NCBI GenBank assembly: GCA_003254885.1
Contig: QANT01000968.1
Location: 1-28,271 of the forward strand
Source of the DNA: Purshia tridentata
Lineage: Eukaryota; Streptophyta; Magnoliopsida; Rosales; Rosaceae
Direction: 5' to 3'
Length of the DNA stretch: 28,271 nucleotides
Every line of letters begins with the position of its first letter. Within the stretch, counting starts at the first letter, position 1. The translations under genes were made by a program, and so were the position numbers. The notes beneath the pieces were generated by a model that worked only from the letters and a program-made list of their open reading frames with translations, ran no database searches and had not been told where the DNA came from. Below are positions 23,101-28,271 of the stretch, piece after piece.

Positions 23101-26100
23101 ACCTCCTTAAATCCTCCAGAAATAAAAGAAAAGTTTGGAAATTCCCAGGCTTAATAGACCGCTGTAAACTAATATTCCACATGTTCATAAATGGTCAATT
23201 CTTCTTAAAGTTTTGGGTTACAGGTCTGGGTGTCTGAGAAACCTAGGACAGTCATGCTTTCCCTCACCAGGTTTTCTACCCTTTATTCTTTTGCATAAAA
23301 TAGATTTCTTAATACCATGACCTAGGACCATTCAAGGGTAAGGCTCAACAAACTTCTCCTTTGCTTACCTTTTTTGTAATTTAATCATAGTAAGTATGCA
23401 TTCCACATCCAAAGTAGCTTGTGCTTAAGTGAATATTGAAAATAGAAACAAGAGCCCTAAAATAAATAGCAGTTTAAAGCCACACTGCAGGGTTTCATTT
23501 TCTCGTCAGTTGTCATCTTGTAGAGAAGTTTATTTCAATGTAGGATATCTTTTAAAACTAACTTCCATAGTATTTTTTCCAAAATATATTTTTATTCGTT
23601 AAAAAAAAATTATGCAAAGATCAACCAAGGAATAATAGTAAATATGGTTTCAAAATGTCTTTCATGTCAAAACCTTCCAGCATTGAAGAAGTCTTTGAGT
23701 TCATGATGGAATATCTTGAACTGCTCCACAAATGCTTCACTATATTCTCCTGGGGTCTTGGTTACTCTTGCAAGCATTGCTTCTGTAGCAACGAGGTCTT
23801 CAGGACCAGCATTGCGGTGAAGCTTATTTTGATGCTTCACTATATTCTCCTGGGGTCTTGGTTACTCTTGCAAGCATTGCTTCTGTAGCAACGAGATCTT
23901 CAGGACCAGCATTGCGGTGAAGCTTATTTTGTATTGTATGCTTAATTTCTTGCTGGAATTTGTAAAATTGTTAAAAAGTTAAAACATCATTAATCATAAT
24001 AGATATAAATGAACCAAAAGAACTGCAAAGTATAACCTTGAGGTCATGAGGGATATCATTCCGATGAGCAATGTCTCTTATTCGTGTTAGGGGAACAGAT
24101 GCAGTAAATTCTGCCTTGAAAGATGGCAGACATGGATGAATTTTTCGGACAAGAAGTACTTCCTGAACAGCATAAATAAAATTATTAATTGAGAAACAAA
24201 AACCAAAATATGAACTTATAAATTAAAAGATAAAGCGCAGATAGGATTAAATTCACAATTATGATCAAAGATGCGCAAATTCCTACTAATTCCATATTCC
24301 TCTGCATCTTTATTTATCAATAAAACATTGTGCTTTTTACTGGAGGAGAAAGGCCAAGATTTGTGGAATTACAGTGTGTTGACAACATTCTGGGTTGCTT
24401 GGTTGGAAATTGGAGAAGTTTGAGCATCCAACACAAAACCAAATGGCAACGGGTGGAGGAGGCCCAGAAAATAATATACTCTAATGCAGGGCTTGACATT
24501 CCCAATGTGGGATATACTCTCAACACGCATTCTCACATGTGATGTGACTTGAACTGAATTTGTTCATGTACAACAACATTACAGTGATAATTTTTGTAAG
24601 CACCAATTAAGTCCTAGCACACTTTTAAAGGACTAACAGCACTACCAGGTCTTGGATTCTATCCTCACTATTCACATAGTTTGAATAATCAAAAAAACTA
24701 TAAGACATAGCAATTCATAATAAGATCATCTCTTGAGGACTACAGCCATCCACAAAAGTAATCAGCCAGTACCTAACTTCTTCAATTATTACCAGAAACT
24801 TGATGTCCAGATTGCATGAAAGTTTACACTAGCCTCTTTTTTATACTCTTTTTTCTGGATCTAAGAATCAAAACTGTAAAACCAAGATTCTCTAAGCCAC
24901 TAAAGGAACTAATAAAATACTCGTAGATCAAATGGGAAGATAAAGAACAAACTTCTGCACACATTTTGCAAGCAAGAAAACCTAGTTGAACAATGAGTAG
25001 ATGAAAATATTTCATAAATCAAAATGCTGGAAATAAAGTCCTTAGCATCATGTATAACAATTAATCTTATCCTATGTTCAAATTAGGGTCCATTTGGCAT
25101 AGCTAATTCAACAAAAAATCACATATAGCTCAATTGGTAATTGTCATGATAAAAAAAATTAAAAAAAAACCACAATAACCAATGGTGATTCAAAATCCAT
25201 GTCAAACAAGACCAAAGAACACCTGGGGTGAAGTATCTTTCCTACAGGAAATTCTTTCCAGTTCTCGAAATATAAGCCTGGAGATCTCAGCATGGCGGTT
25301 TGGCCGATGATGGCCTCCATCTTCAAAGCAAGGAATCTGGCCTGTGTTTATCCACTGCATTAAGAAGAAAATCTAAGAAATGCAACCAAATCTGACATAA
25401 AAAATAAAATGGAAAAAAAATAACAAAAAAAACCTTCAAATAAATGGCAGAATTTATGAGAGCATCCAACCGGTCCTCACTTTGCGAACTCCCAACTAGT
25501 AGATTGCATACAACTTCAAGCTTCAACATAAGAAGATGTTCAATTAAAGCAATTTAAAGAAAAGATTTTGAAATTAACAAATTTGAAAAAATAAAAGAGT
25601 TCAAACATACATAAAGAAATTTTATTGTACTGGAGCAACAAATTGTAAAAAAACCACTTCATTGACAAGGTCTTTTTCCATATGAGGACTTAAACTTATA
25701 GAATCAGGACCTGACAGTGACTACTAGTTTCAGTACCCCGCATCTTTAATGTTTTATTGTATCATTGTAATTAGACCTTCCATTGGCCCGGCTTGACATT
25801 ATCAGCTGTAGCAGTCAATGACCACAATCAATTTGATGGAGAGAACAAAATTCAAAAACAAAAATCTTTTCTCAGAGCTTATGATCAAAGTTTGAGCAAA
25901 CTAACATATAAAGAAGAAACATGCACCGAAATTTGGACCATATAACATGAAGAACAATATATAAATATTGACTATGTTTGCAATCTAAAAGTAATAAAGA
26001 GAAAAAATTTGGCAATCCCCTCAGCAGACAAAGAAGGAAAAAACAAGTAAGAATGATATCACCATGACAGCTTCTATAAAAACAACTGATAGGCATAACT

Positions 26101-27575
26101 TCTATTTTGAATTCTAAAATCAAAACTTCTTAAACAATGTGTAAAACTTTAAAACACGCAACAAAAGACAAATTAGTATCTGTTAAAAGACTGCTAACGT
26201 AAATGATATATGAGAACAGCTGAGACAACATTCAATTCCATATTCACTGAAAATATTATAAAGATTCTGAAAAGTAAGATAAAAGACAATCAGCAGATGT
26301 ACCTTTCTCCGCCAATTCCTCGCATTTTGATCGCCTTCAACTAAATTCAGAGCCAACCCTTGAAGACCTGAAGCGTCTGCTGTTCTTCCTGTTTCACGGT
26401 TCCGATGCTCATTTGACCGCATAAATGAGATGGCCTCTCCTTTCCATTGACCAACAAAAGGACTAGTCTCTGCATCTAGAGTACTAACAGTATCATAAAT
26501 GACAGGCCCATTATAACCCAAATCCACCTCTTTCTCCAAAGGCAATAACTCCACAGCCTCCCCTATTGCATCCCAATGACAAACCACCCCAAAGCTTCCT
26601 CCTTTGGGAAGTTTCAAGACCCGGTTACCACCACCTTCCCAAAGCATACTCTTGTCTGCCCTTACAGTTACAAACTTATACTCAATAGGCTCACCCCCTT
26701 TGAACTCCAATTTGCATACCCATCCGGTCTCCGTCCAATTCATAGGCACCTTCTTCTTCCATGCCCCCAATTCCTTTGTCGATCCCAAAATTGCGACACT
26801 CTCACCAAATTTAACTTGGTGATCCAATCGAATATTAAGCTGAACCTTGTCATTCCCCGACTTTGACTTGGACTTCATCTTGTTTTCCTTCTCCTCTTCT
26901 CTGCCAACCATATAAAAAACAAAAAAATGAAAACCAACGTTATTATCACTTCTATTCCAAATTTCCAGTCCCCAAAGAACTTGACTTAAAATGCACATTT
27001 CGTCTCCCCTCACAGAGACATTGCTGCCAAATGGAGCAATTACGTTTTATGCAACACTAAAGGGTAGAAATCAAACTGTTTTCACTAACTACACAACTTG
27101 ATATACATCCCTAAAGTTGAATATGTCGTGACATGTTGATGTTCATGCATCATAGTTACTACGGGTAGTCGATGAATTTCTACCCTTGAATGCCGTCTTA
27201 AACACAGCAGAACCAATCTATTTCCGCAAGACATTAAGAAAAGATTAAAAACCTTTAGCTCCAAAAAAGGAAACAACTAAAATTAGTTGGATACACAATT
27301 GCTGCTTGGTTACTGAGAAATTGCCAGAAAATTAGACAAAGAGAGTTTTACTTGGGTTGAGCAGAGGAGACACCAACACCACAAACGACCTTCAGAGTAT
27401 TGGATTTGAGGTAAAGAGGACGAAAATTTCTTCTGTGGCCGAAGAAAGGTACAACTGCAAGGCGTCCACGGCATTGATGGTGGTGATGGAGGAACCTTAA
27501 TTGCTTGCGACGATGGAGTTGTGAAGAAGAAGAAGAAGAAGAAGCAGAGCTATGCAGCGCATGCACGCAATCCAT
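10235..27575 (-). CDS. PWD: Phosphoglucan, water dikinase (PWD/GWD3), chloroplast; 19 coding exons, frame broken in exon 6
   Basis: Adds the beta-phosphate of ATP to C3 of glucosyl units in starch already phosphorylated by GWD, opening granules to beta-amylases in the plastid (family knowledge). Coding exons in transcript order: 27352-27575, 26303-26900, 25434-25520, 25223-25354, 24037-24162, 23674-23952, 22574-22658, 21065-21232, 20884-20936, 17301-17509, 17063-17181, 16596-16666, 16331-16448, 15171-15257, 14987-15073, 14821-14897, 14366-14528, 14120-14231, 10235-11133. All have GT-AG borders and compatible phases. Discounting a 100-bp duplication in exon 6, the product is about 1197 residues, close to the roughly 1200 usual for PWD. 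Order: Ser/His/Arg-rich transit peptide (1 to about 70), CBM20 (about 94-190), central helical region, phosphohistidine domain (His about 774), C-terminal nucleotide-binding domain ending RPQPL. The start is the ATG at 27575, the one continuous with the exon 1 donor. As read, translation stops at 23824-23826 after about 431 codons. Identity is very secure; whether this copy is functional is uncertain. Confidence 0.93.
11134..14119 (-). other. PWD intron 18 (2986 bp), repeat-rich
   Basis: Between exons 18 and 19. Besides the copia fragment it holds short direct repeats (gcatattaatgctaygtctg at about 11717 and 11756) and a poly-A/(CA)n microsatellite at about 14049-14083. That microsatellite is flanked on both sides by aaagggaggat, possibly a retroelement polypurine-tract relic. 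Other short frames here carry no recognisable protein. Confidence 0.6.
12400..12800 (+). mobile_element. Decayed Ty1/copia gag-pol fragment in PWD intron 18
   Basis: The plus-strand frame around 12410-12665 reads [10 protein letters not shown], then [20 protein letters not shown] and [16 protein letters not shown]. This resembles the copia protease region (DSG motif here changed to DSD) and the following GIGTVxxxMxDG...VPxLxxNLISL segment. A GGVLKxRHD...[15 protein letters not shown] continuation with frameshifts follows to about 12760. No LTRs were delimited. It lies antisense to PWD. Confidence 0.65.
14987..15073 (-). other. PWD: PWD exon 15: phosphohistidine domain with catalytic His
   Basis: The exon encodes 29 residues, including [17 protein letters not shown]. 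In dikinases of the GWD/PWD/PPDK group the conserved His in the SH-x-x-VRAR segment accepts the beta-phosphate of ATP and passes it to glucan. Here that is the second His, about residue 774 of the reconstructed protein. Both borders are clean (acceptor TGCCAG... reading GGCAG/GTAACA; donor CGACAA/GTATGT). The catalytic motif is intact, so the frame break upstream in exon 6 is not accompanied by decay here. Confidence 0.9.
15644..16220. mobile_element. 5'-truncated LINE with internal inversion in PWD intron 13
   Basis: On the minus strand a typical plant LINE 3' end is present: AATAAA (plus TTTATT, 15681-15686), then A16 (plus poly-T 15644-15659). On the plus strand, about 15760-16215, a damaged zinc-binding reverse-transcriptase (zf-RVT) C-terminus can be read: [20 protein letters not shown], then [16 protein letters not shown] in place of the Cys-x2-Cys region, and further on a frame with [16 protein letters not shown]. 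The 3' end and coding part are thus in opposite orientations. This matches the twin-priming inversion known for L1 insertions. Stops and frameshifts show it is dead. No target-site duplication was recognised. Confidence 0.72.
17510..20883 (-). other. PWD intron 9 (3374 bp), repeat-rich
   Basis: The largest intron, between exons 9 and 10. It contains the LINE fragment and, at about 20290-20640, a stretch with repeated ttcacacc and ctaggaaagataaagtcaa-type words that looks like part of an LTR or internal retroelement sequence, though I cannot classify it. The part from 19060 to 20280 shows no recognisable coding or RNA feature. Confidence 0.55.
18150..19060 (+). mobile_element. LINE ORF2 3' fragment in PWD intron 9
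   Basis: Antisense to the host gene. It reads through broken frames as a LINE ORF2 C-terminus: a segment around 18230 (RNLND), a GxFSCKSF-like stretch near 18345, a zf-RVT region at 18430-18600 with [21 protein letters not shown] residues, and then [12 protein letters not shown] and MWDRIRFG at 18745-18840. A short 3' UTR follows, ending in gttgtttcttatc and an A-rich tail near 19045-19060. Several stops and frameshifts are present, so it is inactive. Confidence 0.75.
21233..22573 (-). other. PWD intron 7 (1341 bp), mosaic of short duplicated segments
   Basis: Contains gctatataaatatactagcc...acccaacc twice (about 21559-21593 and 21776-21811) and a ggatgaaagtgggtaggttg unit twice (about 21882 and 22338). 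It also holds tttttaaataatcattaaa in tandem (about 21934-21980) and a copy of the end of intron 6 (22278-22315). The segment at about 21440-21610, with aagcctaagcttttaggtgg and accaatgtaggactaatg, resembles plant LTR/TRIM ends, but I could not define an element. Confidence 0.5.
22367..22404. repeat. Perfect 11-bp hairpin in PWD intron 7
   Basis: ttttatgccta (22367-22377) is the exact reverse complement of taggcataaaa (22394-22404), with a 16-base loop. Function unknown; possibly the edge of a small inverted-repeat element. Confidence 0.6.
22659..23673 (-). other. PWD intron 6 (1015 bp)
   Basis: Ordinary AT-rich intron between the duplicated exon 6 and exon 7, with acceptor TATTGCAG/CC. I see no element or RNA gene in it. 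Confidence 0.6.
23732..23931 (-). repeat. 100-bp tandem duplication inside PWD exon 6 (frame-disrupting)
   Basis: Copies at 23732-23831 and 23832-23931 are head to tail and differ at one base (acgaggtctt against acgagatctt). The exon without one copy would be 179 nt, matching the phases of exons 5 and 7; as read it is 279 nt. In transcript order the first copy reads [10 protein letters not shown]... to GEYSEA, then Ser-Lys and TAA at 23824-23826. The unaltered continuation [15 protein letters not shown] lies in the other frame after the second copy. The near identity means a recent event or an assembly error. Confidence 0.97.
24163..25222 (-). other. PWD intron 4 (1060 bp)
   Basis: Contains at about 24340-24545 a segment with cattcccaatgtgggatata and ctcaacacgca, wording typical of plant LTR ends. 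It also contains a short tagctcaattggt run near 25127 that resembles a tRNA-derived box A. Neither can be assigned to a full element. Confidence 0.4.
25521..26302 (-). other. PWD intron 2 (782 bp)
   Basis: Between the CBM20 exon and exon 3. AT-rich, with no recognisable element, RNA gene or conserved frame. Confidence 0.6.
26303..26900 (-). other. PWD: PWD exon 2: CBM20 starch-binding domain
   Basis: This single 598-nt exon carries the N-terminal carbohydrate-binding module. The domain starts near residue 94 ([20 protein letters not shown]) and runs to about 190. Trp122 in LGAWKKKV and Trp162 in [13 protein letters not shown] match the paired aromatic residues of the CBM20 starch-binding site. 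The acceptor is GGCAG at 26901 and the donor is AAG/GTAC before 26303. A Lys/Glu/Ser-rich linker precedes the domain. A CBM20 at this end separates PWD from GWD1, which has CBM45 modules, and supports the PWD assignment. Confidence 0.92.
26901..27351 (-). other. PWD intron 1 (451 bp)
   Basis: It separates the transit-peptide exon from the CBM20 exon. Donor GTAAAA, acceptor GGCAG. I see nothing else in it. Confidence 0.7.
27352..27575 (-). other. PWD: PWD exon 1: chloroplast transit peptide with Ser microsatellite
   Basis: It encodes 74 codons plus two bases and ends at donor CCCAA/GTAAAA. The start [10 protein letters not shown] leads into a run of seven Ser encoded by an AGA/AAG-type trinucleotide repeat (plus strand agaagaag), then a basic His-rich stretch. 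Few acidic residues and abundant Ser, Arg and His fit a plastid transit peptide, with cleavage plausibly before VVCGVGV. The first part of this exon (27473-27575) lies within the tandem duplication; the upstream copy has only five Ser. Confidence 0.85.
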
Positions 27576-27592
27576 TCGATGAAATGCCGAAG

Positions 27593-27832
27593 TTACGAGG
27601 AGAGAGAGAGAGAGAGAATGAGTGAGCCTTTGGGTTTTGGAAGCAGAGCGATCAGTCCATGCTGCTGATGATGATGAGGATTGGGGAAGTGAGGTACGGA
27701 TTTTGTTTTAATCAGGACACGTGGGAAGTTGGCAAATTGATGGTGGTGATGGAGGAACCTTAATTGCTTGTGACGATGGAGTTGTGAAGAAGAAGAAGAA
27801 GCAGAGCTATGCAGCGCATGCACGCAATCCAT
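27593..27832 (-). pseudogene. Orphan partial first exon of PWD (possible 79-codon upstream ORF)
   Basis: It starts with the same [10 protein letters not shown] peptide as PWD, continues through the Ser and His tracts, then crosses the duplication junction into copy A's leader and ends at TAG/TGA-type stop 27593-27595. It is out of frame with the downstream PWD ATG and has no splice donor of its own. If transcription starts above it, it would be an upstream ORF able to depress PWD translation. If the promoter of copy A is used, it is inert. Confidence 0.6.
27718..27723. promoter_or_regulatory. G-box (CACGTG), copy A of PWD promoter
   Basis: Palindromic CACGTG within gacacgtggg, read CCCACGTGTCC on the gene strand, about 145 bp upstream of the PWD ATG. 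It matches the G-box/ABRE core bound by bZIP and bHLH factors. It is repeated in the upstream copy. Confidence 0.5.
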
Positions 27833-27994
27833 TCGATGAAATGCCGAAGTTACGTGCACAGAGAGAGAGAGACCGAGAGTGAGAGTGAGAGAGACTGAGT
27901 GAGCTTTTGGGTTTTGGAAGCAGAGCGATCAGTCCATGCTGACGATGATGATGAGGATTGGGGAAGTGAGGTACGTATTTTGTTTTAATCAGGA

Positions 27995-28000
27995 CACGTG
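27995..28000. promoter_or_regulatory. G-box (CACGTG), copy B of PWD promoter
   Basis: Second instance of the same G-box in the duplicated promoter segment, in an identical immediate context (aggacacgtgggaagttggc). It lies about 420 bp upstream of the functional ATG. Confidence 0.5.
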
Positions 28001-28170
28001 GGAAGTTGGCAAAACGCCAATCCCCAAAATAGATCCAATTAATTGCATTTGCCCGAGTCACTCTCTCCACGTACAGATCTCACTAAAATTTAATGGGATA
28101 CTTCCATGTGCAGCACTACCATATGGGGTTTGTGTTCCTTTCTTCGGACAACCACCAATAAACTATTCAG

Positions 28171-28179
28171 AAAATATCT
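28171..28179 (+). promoter_or_regulatory. Evening element (AAAATATCT) upstream of PWD
   Basis: Perfect 9-base match to the evening element bound by CCA1/LHY/RVE clock proteins, about 600 bp upstream of the PWD ATG and outside the duplicated block. Starch-degradation genes including PWD are strongly diel-regulated in Arabidopsis (known). Similar 9-mers occur by chance elsewhere in this AT-rich window, so this is suggestive only. Confidence 0.45.
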
Positions 28180-28220
28180 TGATTTTTATGTATTTGTTTG
28201 ACTTTGGCTCAATTTTCTTT

Positions 28221-28229
28221 AGATATTTT
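28221..28229 (-). promoter_or_regulatory. Second evening element, inverted orientation
   Basis: AGATATTTT on the plus strand is the exact reverse complement of the evening element. It lies 41 bp from the first one, in opposite orientation, about 650 bp upstream of the PWD ATG. Confidence 0.45.
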
Positions 28230-28271
28230 ACACATGGAGTTAAATTTCGGTTTTGTGGAAATTTTCGATGG

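Larger units (their letters stand above)
27473..28013. repeat. Tandem duplication (period about 263 bp) of PWD promoter, leader and start of exon 1
   Basis: Copy A (27473-27735) and copy B (27736-28013) are direct repeats sharing attgatggtggtgatggagg at one end and cacgtgggaagttggcaaa at the other. They differ by substitutions, a shorter Ser-codon repeat in B and a longer GA tract in B. Copy A contains the functional ATG (27575) and runs on into the rest of exon 1. Copy B has the same ATG context at 27832 but lacks the exon 1 donor, because the duplication ended within the transit-peptide codons. Its frame runs to a stop at 27593, 17 bases before the functional ATG. Confidence 0.95.
28014..28271. 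other. PWD upstream flank
   Basis: Single-copy AT-rich sequence above the duplicated promoter block. Apart from the two evening-element matches I see no gene; the window ends here, so the upstream neighbour is not visible. Confidence 0.6.

Noticed and set aside
23655..23888. 77-codon plus-strand open frame over PWD exon 6
   Set aside because: It is a shadow of the coding exon on the opposite strand; its internal peptide repeat simply reflects the 100-bp duplication.
25127..25160. tagctcaattggt run resembling a tRNA box A
   Set aside because: No box B follows, only A-rich sequence; too short to call a SINE or tRNA.
26576..26866. Plus-strand open frames over the CBM20 exon
   Set aside because: They are shadows of the CBM20-coding strand, with no protein similarity of their own.
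27807..28070. 87-codon minus-strand open frame in the duplicated PWD promoter
   Set aside because: It is antisense to nothing and in a different frame from the transit peptide. Its resemblance to the neighbouring frame comes only from the tandem duplication of CT-rich leader DNA.
1..28271. CRISPR arrays, operons, integrons or other prokaryotic defence systems
   Set aside because: Gene structure is plainly that of a plant nuclear genome with spliced genes; no spaced direct-repeat arrays or bacterial-type genes are present.

Overview
This is a stretch of plant nuclear DNA. It has AT-rich intergenic sequence, GT-AG introns, and two intron-rich genes whose products are recognisable plant proteins. 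Retroelement remnants sit in the introns. I infer a eudicot, possibly a woody rosid, but the sequence alone does not fix the species.

Both genes lie on the minus strand, head to tail. At the high-coordinate end (27575 down to 10235) is phosphoglucan, water dikinase (PWD, also called GWD3), a plastid enzyme of starch breakdown. I reconstruct 19 coding exons with consensus splice sites and consistent phases. They give about 1197 codons if one internal duplication is discounted. Downstream, from 6516 (or 6507) to 4789, is a five-exon Rho GDP-dissociation inhibitor of 247 (or 244) residues, a cytosolic regulator of plant ROP GTPases. The two genes have no evident functional link.

Layout: 1-4788 is AT-rich intergenic DNA with a SINE-like fragment, a foldback element and a duplicated GA-repeat block just beyond the RhoGDI 3' end. 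4789-6516 is RhoGDI. 6517-10234 is intergenic and holds a 0.95-kb terminal-inverted-repeat element with GC-rich cargo, a hairpin and a second foldback element. 10235-27575 is PWD. Its long introns contain a decayed Ty1/copia fragment (intron 18), two LINE 3'-end fragments (introns 13 and 9) and repeat-rich DNA. 27576-28271 is the PWD 5' flank, in which promoter, leader and the start of exon 1 are duplicated in tandem.

The most notable point is that PWD is intact in every exon except exon 6, where a near-perfect 100-bp tandem duplication shifts the frame and creates a stop after about 431 codons. A separate 263-bp tandem duplication covers the promoter and first exon. Two perfect evening elements lie upstream, which suits a clock-regulated starch gene. 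I see no evidence of an undescribed multi-gene system; the interest is in local duplication, possible gene inactivation or intron birth, and transposon structure.
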